A stretch of DNA of 64,000 nt from Phoronis australis (GCA_002633005.1 NMRA01000765.1:34925-98924), one strand, 5' to 3'. Positions 23,874-35,588 are shown, numbered from the stretch's first letter. Numbers and translations: made by a program. The notes: generated by a model from the letters alone, not told the origin.

Positions 23874-24389
23874 CAGGGCTTGGAATGACCAATGACAAAA
23901 AACGCGGAAACTTTGAAACTTTTACGGCCCAAATCATGCCCGATAAACAGTCTTGAAATGGTCAATGTAAAACTTTCCCCGACAGAAATCGGGAGGACTA
24001 AAAAAAATTTTAAAAAAACGTTACCACCATCAGTAGCATGCGTCTGCGTCCTTTTAGCTCGCCCGTCCACTCCCAACCCACACATTTTTGGCTGAAGAGC
24101 AGTAGTATTTGCCGCTGCGCTTAACAATAACACGAGACGCCATTGAAAATCTCCCATTACGCTGTCCCAGATGCCCCGGCAATGTTGACAATTTACGTTC
24201 CTCCGAAACATAAAGAGCAACTTCCGCTTTTCGAGGTGAACGTCATCTGCAACGCCGCGGTAAGAAAGGAATTTGCCGCGGAAATTCATATCAAATCCGA
24301 TTTTTTTACGCGGAAATATTATAAAAAAAGCGGAAAGCACATTTGAAAAAAGCGGAAATCTGCATTTCCGCGGAAAATTCCAAGCCCTG
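23874..24389 (+). mobile_element. Non-autonomous hAT-like element, copy 1
   Basis: Terminal inverted repeats CAGGGCTTGGAAT and ATTCCAAGCCCTG, flanked by a perfect 6-bp target duplication AGACAC (23868-23873 and 24390-24395). 516 bp. The minus strand is open for 171 codons across it; the matching copy at 57.1 kb does not keep that frame, so this is not a conserved gene. The CAGGG ends are typical of hAT. A 6-bp duplication is shorter than the usual 8 bp but occurs in the hAT6 branch. The inner part has repeated ccgcgg and cggaaat motifs near the right end. Lies in the intron between the linker exon and the 24.5 kb exon. Confidence 0.85.
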
Positions 24390-24502
24390 AGACACGCTGG
24401 AGTCTTTTCTAGATATTGTATTTTTTAGGGAGATCGTCATAACTTCCAGATGTGAAATTTTCACAGGAACTGGCAAATTCAATATAGCCGGTAATTACAT
24501 AC

Positions 24503-24711
24503 CAGTGTGGCATGTGTTGTCAAACCACTAGAGGTGACTCCTGTGAGTTCAGAATAGAAGCTTCTGTCGACTTTCAAGTATGGCTGGGCATCAAAGGTCA
24601 TGGAACCATAGCTGAGCTTCAGTCCTGCCTTGATGTCATTAGCCAGATTGGTGATGGCAGAGTTAACAGAAACTTTGCTGCCGGACATTGCAAAGGTGAC
24701 AACAACACTTC
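24503..24711 (-). CDS. PKHD1L1: SEA domain, C-terminal half with GSVVV motif
   Basis: A 209-nt exon, phase 1 to phase 0. With the split Gly codon it begins GSVVVTFAMSGSKVSVNSAI, then TNLANDIKAGLKLSYG, TFDAQPYLKVDRSF and TGVTSSGLTTHATL. It completes the SEA domain begun at 30.7 kb. Acceptor cctacag, donor CACTG|GTATGT. The exon at 20.8-21.0 kb is a paralogous copy of identical length and phase. Because exit phase is 0 and the copy needs phase 1, direct joining of the two would break the frame; the 70-nt exon at 23.6 kb corrects this. Confidence 0.8.
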
Positions 24712-24959
24712 CTGTAGGAACAAAAAGCGATGGGGTTGACAGGTGAACAAGTTCAAGTTAGACCACTTTCTAATAAACTAAGGTGAATTTATTCCTGATG
24801 ATAATTCCTCACCTACTTAGGACCAGCAGAATACGTACATAACCTGTATTTTACAGTCACTATGTAACAGCACCTGGCAAGAATTATATGCAGCAAGAAA
24901 GTAAGCATTGGAAAAAGGTAAATAACAATTTTGACAATCACTTTAGTGCAAAATAACAA

Positions 24960-25122
24960 TCTGAAGAATGACCATGTCCTGAACACATCCACTACCACAA
25001 CACGGTTGAGAAACAACATGACCGCCGGTCCTCTAAATCGGACCGACTCACCCAAAACAGGACTGAAGCACCTAAAAACATGACCGCCCCACCACAAAAC
25101 AGGACCGCCGGGGACTGAATAG
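24960..25122 (+). repeat. Inverted repeat arm with Asn-x-Thr coding pattern, left
   Basis: Contains gaaacaacatgaccgcc, then cctaaaaacatgaccgcccc and aaaacaggaccgccggggac. The reverse complement of this occurs at 26.21-26.34 kb, 1.1 kb away. See the right arm for the coding observation. Confidence 0.6.
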
Positions 25123-26205
25123 TTAAGGCCTTTGTCTGATACTAACTGACGTAACCAGTCAGATAGCTGTGTAAAGACTATCGCCAAAATAAAGCTTGAC
25201 AGCTAAGCATTATTGAGCTCCGTTACATCCCCTAAATTTCCCACAGCCCGGGTAGTTCTGCTATTCAGCTTGTCGTGAAACTTACATCAACATGTAGTAG
25301 AGCGCGCGAACGGCGCAGGCACATGCAAAATCTAGGCGTCAACCAACACTCACCTTGCAGGTTGCAACCGCTTGAGTGAAAAACAATCTATGAACTATTG
25401 TAACAATAAGTCTGTCGTGACATGTGTACGCGCCATTTCCTCAGAAAAATTTTGCAACTTCTTTCGGAAGATGATGACAACTTCGCGGCAACAAGATTTG
25501 TTCTGAAATTCGGTTTGCTGGTATTAAAATACTAAAAACTTATAACGAAATGAAACCAGTTTCGATAATTTGTTGTGCCAGGTACGCAACGTTGTAGAAG
25601 AACAGTTGACTGAGGAATCGGGGGAAAAGAACCGACCAATGTAAGCCCACTTAAGAGAACACAGAATAACGACAGAACGGCAATTTCTCTCGAGCGCCGA
25701 TGAAATAATTTAGTTTACTCGCTGGGTGAAGATTTTACATGTTCAGTTTTTTACCCACATTGGCGCAAAGCTGCATATTTAGTATATAGCTTTGCCGCAG
25801 AAAGGCAGCTAGTATGATGATGCTTCACCCGAGAACCAGAACGCCCGTTTTTACTTGACTAACTTTAAACGTCAAATTGGAGAAAATGATTTTCATTTTG
25901 TTCTAAAACTTGCGCAGTGGATAAAATTATAATTATTTAGCTCAAAAGCGTACAACATGGCTGTTTTGTGTTAGATTTATTAAATGTTGACTTTTCAACT
26001 GTTTATAAGTCACATACCGCAGCCGGGAGCCTGGTGATGAGTAAAACTCAAAAGCGCCGCGTATTGCCAAGCGAAGTGTCCTCTGTTGCGCACAAAAGAT
26101 TTTGGTGGATTAATCGGCACTAGACCTGCATATGCATACATATATAGCCCCATTGTATGATCTGTGTAGGCCTAACGGTAATAAATCTTAGCCCGTTAGT
26201 CATTG

Positions 26206-26400
26206 CGGTTTTAGTCCCCGGCGGTCCTGTTTTGTGGTGGGGCGGTCATGTTCTTAGGTGCGTCAGTCCCATTTTCTGGTGCAGCAGTCCCATTTGATCC
26301 CCGAAGGTCCTGTTTAGAGGTCATGTTGTTTCTCACCCGTGCACAAGAAACTGTAGGAACACCATATTTATCCACCTTCACTGTTATCAGGCTTCTATTG
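26206..26400 (-). repeat. Inverted repeat arm with Asn-x-Thr coding pattern, right
   Basis: Minus strand reads VRNNMTSKQDLRGSNGT, then AAPENGTDAPKNMTAPPQNR, a run of NxT sequons with period near 7-8 residues. The plus-strand arm at 25.0 kb has a frame change. No splice sites fitting the receptor phases were found, so I treat it as part of a repeat. Confidence 0.45.
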
Positions 26401-26564
26401 TGATTCAGCATGCGTGAATAATTGGCTGATAAGCCACCTATGGAACTACTTTTGGCTGAATGGATGACCCAGCCATAAAATGATAAATAGACAAGACCTG
26501 TTAACTAATGCAGCAAAGAATAATGTCCTAGCATCACCTAGCCTTGGTGGAAAGCTGTATACTG

Positions 26565-27125
26565 TATTGGCTCAAACAAACGATTATTGTAGCCTAAGGC
26601 AGTTAAAACCCGGTTTCCGAAACGGGTAAGATTGGAAACTAGGATTCATCAAATTTACGCTCTGTGACGTATTTGTAGCCTATGACAGTCTTTCTACAAA
26701 ATTGTGGTGCATTGCGATCAAACTCCATTGTTAAATTACGATCATTTTTCAAAAAATTGTGCTGAGATCCTAGGGCGAAAACTTGCCGACTGATACGTCG
26801 CTGAATCGCAATCGTCAATAGGAAAACTTGAATTCTTGAATAAAAATAGGGTTTCGACTCAACAAATTACCTGAAATCTTCCTTATGCTTTACAATTTTT
26901 AAAGTTCATGTGGACTCCAGATTAATTGCGATTAAGTCCAAATCTGCGCTACATTGTACCCCACAACACGAGAAAAATCTCTGGATGAACACACACGTTG
27001 TTGTCACGTGAAGTTTGTTTTGAAGTTTGTCTGCATATGAGAGTGAGTGCGCGTGCGGGTCATCGACAGACTTTTTTGTTACAAAAGGAGGATCATGCAA
27101 GAAAATGGCGTTTACTAGATTGTTT
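26565..27125 (+). repeat. Interspersed repeat, uninterrupted copy
   Basis: About 550 bp from the gtagcctaaggcagtt segment to the gagtgagtgcgcgtgc segment, recognisably matching 48.04-49.69 kb apart from the insertion there. No coding frame is shared by both copies. In the intron between the 30.5 and 24.7 kb exons. Confidence 0.65.
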
Positions 27126-28049
27126 TTCAATTAAACGGCTGCAACGTGCAAGATGACTGCCGGTTAACTCACAGATTTTGTGTGCACAGGCCGACGGTCG
27201 TTAGCTCTACCGTGGAGTAAAACATTAATAGTCGTAGGCTCGATCTACATGTTGGGGACAAGGTGACAAGGTGAACTACCCGGGCTGTGTGAAATTTCTG
27301 GGTCTAACGGAGACACTGACGCAGTGGTCAGCCAGCTTGCTGTATCAAGACTAATGTCAAAATCCAAATTCGTTTTATCGTGTTCCTGTCAATAATAATG
27401 GCATGCTAAATTTTTACAATGTTCGTACTTCAGGAACACGACATCACGTGTTTTGTAGACATACGCGCACGCCGCAGATCACATCTCGGAAATTCCCAAT
27501 TTGACGGATGACAATGAATGAGCACAATGAAATTAAACATTTTACAGCTTGTAAGATTCATAATAAACATATTTTGAATATTGCAATGCATGTGTTCCAA
27601 AATCTAAATAACTTGGGTCCTATAATTTTGTATTCGTGCGCGCCGAATGAAAGTAATCGTGAGTGTTACTGTGTTGCAAAATCACTTATCCTGGGCCGAT
27701 TTGAAAAATTCAAAGTTGTTCTCATATTTGTTTTCGTTCCTCTTTTCAAATATTACAGTTAAACTTACGTAAAACTCTCTCCATAAAAAGTACAGTCTGC
27801 TACGCCAGATTGTAATCAGGTGATCATATCCGCATGAGCGAAGCCAATTATCCTCGCTCGTGACTTGATGAATAGAGCAGCTTGGCGGCATCCCTTTGAT
27901 CGTGAGCTGAGCGCAACTCAGCCTTAGGTGGATAAATACAGTCTAGTTCAATCTGCCAAACCCCACTGTTTACCCTGATAGGCGGGTTTGGGCCAATCTT
28001 TTTTAGTGGGAATGTTTATAGCATGACCATGTTCAGTAAGAGTGTGACT

Positions 28050-28245
28050 TTCTGTCTTGGGAACAACTGACAGTTTTACATACTTTGTGAGTTATTTTCT
28101 GCAGTGAAGGCACCAAGAAAAAACAAACTGGGAAGATGTGACGTACTTGCTCGCTTTCAAAATGGAGAGGCACTCTGCCAAAACCCAAAAAAAGAAACCA
28201 CAGTAAAGCAGCCATAACTGTTACTGTTAAAACTGATATTTTGGG
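28050..28245 (+). repeat. Interspersed repeat, copy 2
   Basis: Collinear with 21.37-21.58 kb, same orientation. Confidence 0.6.
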
Positions 28246-28429
28246 CTTGGAGTGGGTAACTATGACTGTTATTGTATAATGCATGGGCAGCGCACAACAG
28301 GGGGCTGGGGCTATAGCCCCCCACTTTTTTCAGTGCTGCGGCGTCCATGATATGGATATGTAGATGAAAACTATATATGTTAAGTAAACAGGCCTCCGGT
28401 CCACATTGCAATTTAACAAAAATAGCAAA

Positions 28430-29660
28430 TTTATGTTTTACACATCACTTTAAAATCTTTTTATTGAGTTTCTGCATGTACCATAAACTTGGCAAGTACA
28501 TGCCTTACTTTCTCCCATCTTTAATCTCTTAAACATGACAATACTTGATGATATATTACCAACATATCTGTTTCTAGCTTCATCATATAATGGGCATTCC
28601 AACAAAACAGTGTTCTGTTCCAATACAATTCATACTGCAGCCCAGGCATGTTCTCTCATTGACCCATGTGTCTCCCTCCTTTAACACTCATGGGAGAATG
28701 GCCACAACATCTAAGTCTAGCCAAAGCGGATCTGAGCAAAGCACTATGAAAATGCCTTATATAACCTTGTGACAAGAAATCAGTTTATAGTATCTAACGA
28801 CTGTGAGGAAATTTTATCTTCCCAATGTTGTAGGTCAATGTCAATACATCGTTGCTTAAATTCCTTTATAAAATTATACACATCTCTTACAGCTTAGTAC
28901 ATCCAGACCATTCCAAAACCATATTTAAACAGAATTTTCTTCACAAATTTAATACCCAACGAGGTCTATTAACTTCAGCCATTTCACACTGTACATCACA
29001 ACATATTCTAGTGTATCTACATCTGCATGACTCGGTGAGAAGTCAAAACCAGTACTTAATTACTCTGCTTATCATCAATACTTTTGTAGTTGTTCATCCA
29101 TGATCACCTCTAGCAGCAGCATTTGAGACGTTCGGACCAAGTTGCAACAGATATCTGCAGGACTTAATATGAATAATTTCTATGTCTATGGCTTCATGGA
29201 AACCCCAAATTTTTGAGCCATATAATAAAATTGGGCAAAATTTTAGACCCTGAGTAAAATAATTTCCACCATAATGACATCGGCATGTCGATTAAATTTA
29301 TCACGTTACATAACAGGTAGTGCTCTGGATGCCTTTTTCAGAAAGGGATTTTGTGAAGACACCTTTCGTAGAGAATGTTACGCCTAAATAATTGTATTCC
29401 AAAGCCACATCAATTTTTTCAGTGAATATCTTCCATTGTTCACAACGACTGAAATAGCCACCATACTTCTGTCTGGATATGTTTATGCGCAATTTCCACC
29501 TGTTACAGTAATCTTATTGTCTTTGAGCTGGCTCCAAACTTTTTTACTGTTTTCCTCTCAAGATAACTGCAACAACTTCGCAGTGGCATTCTTCTTCAAC
29601 TTCTTTTTTATATTCCATTATTTTTTTGATATTTTGTTATGTTTTTATACTTGTTGAAAT
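28430..29660 (-). pseudogene. Second LINE fragment, RT C-terminal and 3' domain
   Basis: Minus strand. The segment at 29.30-29.49 kb encodes YNYLGVTFSTKGVFTKSLSE, the conserved NKYKYLGV-type motif of LINE reverse transcriptases. Further on, near 29.1-29.25 kb, YGSKIWGFHEAIDIE and a following His/Lys segment match the usual GSEIWG..IE..H domain. Stops occur between the motifs. Different element from the one at 31.65-33.1 kb, since neither overlaps the missing part of the other clearly. Confidence 0.65.
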
Positions 29661-30537
29661 TTTAAAGTTTGGTTTCACCTATAATTTCTAAGGTGACGTT
29701 GCATCTCCAGTTTACATTCTTGACACCCTTTATCAAACCAGTTATCACAATGCAGTCACTGCGGACAATGACAAAGTTTCACACCAGAGCTCAAAGCTGA
29801 GCTTTCAACTAATTAGTACTGACACACTTTTTATAACTTCACCAATATTACATATGCAGTGACAGCTCTATTGACTCTAAACAGTTAGTGCTATTCACGA
29901 ACATGTTTTCCTCATAATTCTTTTTATTTTGTTCTTTCCATTTTATTTGCCTGTTTAATTTGCAACCCCGCATAAAGTGTTGGGCTCCCAGACTCATCAT
30001 TGAGTTGTGCGACTTATAATTCAATATACATTCAAGTGGGACTTGGTCTGGGTCCACCTGGTCGTCAACTTCAAAACGCTTAAATGAATGTTAAAACATT
30101 TTCACTGATTGAAACATAATCCACAAAACTACTTCCTCAATGTGTTACGCAAGTCATGTAAAACTTCCCAAACCTCCGTCTTCCACAATTTGACTATTTA
30201 AAATTCGCATTTTACAGTTTTTACACAGAACAGTAACTCAAGAACATATTAAATTCATTGTCTTGAGATATACCTCATAATTTACAAAGTCATTTAGGAT
30301 CACTGGCAGTGTAGCCATTGAAGTCGCGATACAAAAGAATATAGGGGGCACAGCAGTATTCGGGATGAACTGAAAGTCATCGCCTTCCGTCAACTGCATA
30401 GGAACACACCTGCCAAATTTCAATAAGATCCTGCAAGTGGTTTCAGAGACTCCCAGACAGAGATGATGGCACTATGCACCCACATATGAATACGTTGGCG
30501 CATAAAAATGGAAAGCCAATATAATACAGCCGCTCAC

Positions 30538-30720
30538 CTTCAGTGACAACAGAGTTTGATATAATGATATCACAATTCTTCTTCTTGATGTGGTTCATAA
30601 CCAATGCTGTCACATATTTTCCAGTCACCTTGGTGAAATCAGCATCAAATCTCATGGTGATGGTCTTCTTGACCTCCACAACAGTGTCAGCACACTGGGT
30701 TGAAGACACATCAATAGCAG
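30538..30720 (-). CDS. PKHD1L1: SEA domain, N-terminal half (PKHD1L1-like gene)
   Basis: A 183-nt exon, phase 1 to phase 1. Encodes AAIDVSSTQCADTVVEV, TITMRFDADFTKVTGKYV, TALVMNHIKKKNCDIIISNS and VVTE. Joined to the exon at 24.7 kb it runs ...NSVVTE|GSVVVTFAMSG, the layout of a SEA domain: a beta strand with FDADF, helices, a Cys-containing strand, then GSVVV at the tight turn. GSVVV is the known autoproteolysis site of SEA domains in mucins, where cleavage falls between Gly and Ser. Acceptor attatttcag; donor GAAG|GTGAGC. Sits between the ectodomain and the stalk. Confidence 0.78.
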
Positions 30721-30816
30721 CTGAAATAATGGGAATAATGTTCAACAATAAGATAAAATAACTACATAGTTAATAGGCTCAACTTAGGTTTAGATATGAG
30801 ACATGTAAGAGCATTA

Positions 30817-31359
30817 TGGTGTTCACCCAAACGCCCCTTCAGAGACTTTACCAGACATAGAGGGTTATGAGCATGTGATATAGCTCCTTTTGTTAACTGC
30901 CAAGGCACAGTCTTCTGTCAGGTGTGACAACAGTCTGGCCAATTATCTCTCAGGCTTATTACAGACCACATGTGAACACAGTCAAACCCAGAGCCCTAAT
31001 TGGCACGTTCGGAAAGAAAAGATTGTTGTAACTTCGCGGTTGTTGTTGGGCGAATTTGGTGATTCACAAACTAAACATGATCAGCATTTGACCAGGAATC
31101 AGAAAAATGCTATTGGTTTATGATTGTTCAAATAGGTTATAACTTAATTTTATTTTTAACAGCACAGCCAAGTCAGGCTAGACATGATCTTATTGGAGAT
31201 TAGAGCAATTATCGAATAAAAGAGTGCTGGCCCTCCAACCATAAATGCCAGAATGGAGTTAATCAGTTGTGTAAGATATTAGCTTCAGAGGTCATCTTCC
31301 CCGCCAACTTGTTGTTGGGCTATAGAATCAAACAAGTTGGGATCAACGAGAAAACACCA
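30817..31359 (+). mobile_element. TWA-type MITE, copy C
   Basis: Same family as the copy at 61.6 kb. Ends TGGTGTTCACCC and GAGAAAACACCA, bordered by TTA and TAA. Contains the conserved ttaactgccaaggcacagtc and the terminal hairpin. Lies just upstream (in gene direction) of the 30.7 kb SEA exon. Confidence 0.8.
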
Positions 31360-31653
31360 TAATGGGCTGACCCAATACCGTAAAATAGATGGAAATTCAC
31401 TCCCATGTTCAAGTTTGATCAACAAAATCATGTGCTCAAGGTCGCCAGAGACTGTTAAACGTGCAACACTCAAGTCTGGCATCAGCAGAAAACAAAGAAA
31501 TGGACGATGTGAAATTTCAGTGGGACATAGACAGAAAGAGTAAGAGGAAACGTAGGTGGAAGAGGAGTGACTTTTATTTATATCAAGCTACAAACACTTC
31601 TGAGACCTTGGGAAGATAAGTTTCTAGATACTATTACACAACATAGACTTGGA

Positions 31654-33110
31654 TCATAGTCGTTGATTATGAAATTGGTTTAACACTTGGATTAAGCTTG
31701 TAGAGACCCGGTTTTTATTCTGTTTAATGGAGCAGATTGGTATTTCGTGATAGTTATTGTGATAACGAATGTCAAATCTGATAATTCCTCTTGACGACAA
31801 CTGTTGGGAGGGAGAATTAAAATTTTTGGGATGCATAGTTGGAATAGTGACATAATATTTACGCTGGAGTTCTAATGTGACTGGTTGGTATATGTTGGAA
31901 AGGCGTAATAAAAAATTGTCAATGTTAAAATATTTAGGTAGGAATTTGTAGTGAAATTTTGCCAAAGACATTTTAATAAAAGATGTCTTCAAACAGAGAT
32001 TGAGACAGAGTTCCTTAATAAATAATATATGGATAGAGTATGAGCATTAAAACTAGAATAGACAGATTTCAAAGCATTCTCTGCTCGTATCTGCAATAAT
32101 TTTTGTGTTAGTAAAGCCGCAATTAACTTAAAATGCCATAATCTAAATGTGGGAGGACAATTATGAGTTATATATTACAAAGGCTTGAGAACTGTCTGGT
32201 GAAGACTACATTTCCATTGATAAAGTCCGAGTTTTTTAAGTTTGTTTGAAATGAGTTTGTAGGCACCATGAGACGGTAATGCCATGGTAAGGATTTTAAA
32301 TCGTCCATTTGACTGATTGACTAAATTTCTATTTCTACAAATGTGTTGTCGATGGCACACGATTGTTATAAAGTGTGTAGGGAAGATTCACTGAGAGTGT
32401 AAGGTATGACGAGACAAATATCCTCTGCATAAAGAAGTGAGTCCACAGGAGAAGAATACGTGAGATCATTACCGTCATTGTAAATATTAGATTAATATAT
32501 TATTCAATTAAAAAGAGAAGCAGGCTTAGAATAGAGCTTTGAGGAACTCCGGTAGGGCTATTAGAAGCGGTGTCCTTCTGGGAAACATATTAGGTACAGT
32601 TTGAAAAATAAGTATTAAAAATACATCTTCAGCTCCAGAAATGCTGCAATGATTCATCTTTTGGTGGTCTATTATGTCAAAAGCCTTATAGAGATCAAAT
32701 AAAGATGACCAGGGGATTAATGTCACTATCAATTGCAGTCCCAAATTTCAAGTGAAGCACGTTATCTAGAGTTACAGCCATATCAATGTTTATATAATAC
32801 ATCAAATTCAATTAATCGGAAATAAAAAGTTCTGTATGATTTTGTGATAATTTTGAAAATAGTGGGAAGAATAGAAATGGGTCTATAATTGTCAGAGTGC
32901 TCATGTCCAAATCTTGAGAGCATTTGGAAATAAACTGGTACGTAAGCATTCGTTAATAATGGTCATGAGCACTTCAATTAAAAAGCAACTGCTTATTTTG
33001 ATAATTCTGGATACTTTGTCATGATGAGTACTGTTTTTGTATCTATGTCACTAATAATATCTTGTACATGTTTATTATTTATCCATAGGAAAGAAAATTA
33101 AGTTGTTTGG
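31654..33110 (-). pseudogene. Non-LTR retrotransposon (LINE) reverse transcriptase remnant
   Basis: Minus-strand fragments of a LINE open frame in the right order. FDLYKAFDIIDHQ near 32.65-32.70 kb is the RT motif with the first catalytic Asp. LLYAEDICLVIP near 32.42-32.45 kb is a YADD box mutated to YAED. A C-terminal stretch at 31.65-31.99 kb with FLPKYF, a YYV-IP segment and IRYHN resembles the 3' domain of CR1/L2-type elements. Multiple stops and frameshifts; dead. It sits in the intron between the 33.5 and 30.7 kb exons. Confidence 0.7.
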
Positions 33111-33454
33111 GGATGGAAGATAGTCTTTGAAAAGCTACTGTAACATTAACTTTGCTCGGCTGGAGTCACAGGTTTACTTTAAAGTTTACACCCGTCATTA
33201 TAAGTATTGCGCTTCTGGTGCACAGAAGCACTTAAATTAGGACATCACCTTTTGTCCAATAACATCAGCAAAACAGCCAAAGTCGATTGACAATTGCTCG
33301 AGGAAGTGACAGATAATAAATATTTAGCAAGACCTATCAAAGAAACAAAACGCATTTTAGTTATTTGGTGAGGATAATGTCATCTTACAAAGTATTGTAT
33401 GAGGACTACAGGAAGCTCAGAAGTTAATAATCTGGGAAATAAACAAGTAATTAC

Positions 33455-33659
33455 CAGATTCCACAGATAGTGAATACTTCTTAGGTGTTGAGTGAACAGA
33501 AAAAGTCACATAATATCTGGCCGCAGAAGTGAATGTGATGTCATTGAAGACCGCTTGGCTTGTGTCTGGGTTCACAGGTACTGTAGTGATGCCAGTGATA
33601 GTGCCACCATTGTACACATAAGGAGATGAGAGTGAGGCTATGGCCATCCACCTGTGACC
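33455..33659 (-). CDS. PKHD1L1: Second beta-rich ectodomain exon (PKHD1L1-like gene)
   Basis: A 205-nt exon, phase 0 to phase 1. It encodes GHRWMAIASLSSPYVYNG, GTITGITTVPVNPDTSQAV, FNDITFTSAARYYVTF and KKYSLSVES. The F.DI.F.SAARYYVTFSV pattern resembles NFTDLFIS..G.GYIIDFTI in the exon at 35.6 kb, so the two look like related beta-sandwich repeats. Acceptor attaattatag, donor TCTG|GTAATT. Just upstream (33.66-34.12 kb) lie four decayed tandem copies of this exon's first 77 nt together with its acceptor. Confidence 0.75.
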
Positions 33660-34118
33660 CTATAATTAATGATTCAGTATTACAGATAAAGCTACACCTA
33701 GTGATGATGGTGATAGTACCACAAGATGGTGCAGTCATCAAGAAATGGGAGTGCTAGGCTGTGGCCTTGCACGTGTGACCCTGTATTTAATGAATGAGTA
33801 TTAATATGAAGTTCCACCTAGTGGTGCCGGTGATGGTACCACCATTGTACACACCAGGAGATGAGAGTGAGGCTGTGGACTTCCATGTGTGACCCTATAA
33901 TTAATGAATGAGTAGATGGAGATCCACCTAGTGATGCTGGTAATAGTACCACCATTGTACACATCAGGAGATGAGAGTGAGGCTGTAGACTTCCATGTGT
34001 GACCCTATAATTAATGAATGGGTAGACGGAGATCCACCTAGTGATGCTGGTGATGGTACCACCATTGTGTATGTTAGGAGATAAATGCTGCCACTGCCTT
34101 CCACGCATGACCCCACAG
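33656..34118 (-). repeat. Tandem copies of splice acceptor plus start of exon 33455-33659
   Basis: Four extra units of 108-121 bp (gaccc boundaries at 33656, 33777, 33891, 34001, 34109). Each carries about 45 bp of intron with attaattatag and the first 77 nt of the exon (GHTWKSTASLSSP, then VYNGGTIT in the minus-strand frame). Units end at actaggtgga, so they lack the rest of the exon. Two retain a usable acceptor and open frame in that 77 nt. Confidence 0.85.
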
Positions 34119-35588
34119 TAGAGATGCGTAATGAGTATGAAAGATGAAATGACTTCATGTCACACAGTGCTTTCCCACAGGGGCGAAACTTAGCGAAGTT
34201 TCAGTAAGTGGAAAAGCTTAGCTCCAGTAATTAATCTGCAAGCAACACTTGGCGGAAAATAGCAGGTGTATCTAGTGACAATTTTGAAATTGCCGTCCAG
34301 TGGGAAGGTAAGCAATGTTCGGCGCAATTTTGGTAAACTGAAGTTGCCTTAATGGGATTAAAGCACAAAGACACAATGGAGTCAGCAGAAAAGGCAGAGC
34401 CGGACTTTGTGCCCTTCTCCATTACAAATATACCCTGTATAATTTCAATTGCTGATGGAAATTAAGCTCTCTGTTCTATTGTGAAACACAATCCCAGCAG
34501 TCTTGTCCAGCATATCACACATGCAGATCCACAAGTCAATTACCTATATATCTTGAAAGAGTTATTAATGAAGTCATTACTTATGTGATTTTGTGCTTCA
34601 CATAAATTAGATCAGCATTCAAGATTCGGCTATGGGTTGGCACCCATAATGGACCTAACACAGGTACATGAAAATTAACAATAACATAAGTTTCAATTAC
34701 TCCAGTCCCTGCCAACACTATAAGGCCCTTTCATAATAACGTCAACACGTTAATGTGTTGGAGAGTTGTGGTCAGTATGAACGATTATCTTCGGTCCTGG
34801 ATCGAAGTTAACAGCGCCAGTTAACTTTGCAGTAAATAAGTGGATTTAACAACAGTGCAGTATGAATGGTTAACAATAGCACTATCCGAGCTTTCGTCAG
34901 GGGCTGCTGTTAATTGTCAACGTTGACGTTAATTGTTGCTAATATTTTGCTAACCACCAATCGACTTAGAAATAACTTTTATGTAAAGTAGCACAATGTT
35001 TAAGTCCCTAAATTATCGCATTTAAAAAATCTTAGCATGCACGTGATGCATCAGCGCTACAATGCAATTACTTCGATGACAACAGCATCAGCTATACGGT
35101 TCACTTTGATATCCGATAACTACCAAAAATAGCAGTTTCTCATACGTATCTATTGACAACATACAAGGTGCCCTGTCAGTTATGACAGATGAAAGATGAA
35201 TGTGGAGCTCAGAAGGGAAACAAATTTGTCAAAATTGAGATCATTCACACACAAGAACAATCATGGTTAATCTATAGACTTATGTTGGCCCATGACAATA
35301 AGAAACAGAGCATGTAGAAGGGTTCAAATTTGAACAAAAAGTGGTTTATGAACACTTGCAGTGTAGACACGGGTTCATGGTCAACTAAATTAAGATCGGT
35401 TGATTGCCTGGAAGTTTTACTGAAACATTAACTTCAGCATGTAACTTCAAATCATAAGGTTCAAGCAATTCTTCTTAATACAGGATTATCAATCAGAGGT
35501 CGTATTTGAGAGACGAAAACCTCACGTGATATGCTATTCTACTTATTGAGACATAACTGCGATAATTTGAAACAAGTAAAGTTCACAC

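Noticed and set aside
23825-24340. 171-codon open frame on the minus strand
   Set aside because: It spans almost all of the hAT-like element and its flank, and the paralogous copy at 57.1 kb does not keep the frame.
20816-24711. Mutually exclusive use of the two 209-nt SEA-like exons
   Set aside because: At first the phase clash suggested it, but the 70-nt exon at 23539-23608 with good splice sites restores the frame, so consecutive use is the simpler model. Kept only as the refuting alternative.
34700-34960. Possible palindromic region with repeated gttaac motifs
   Set aside because: Pairing is patchy and no clear arm ends could be set.
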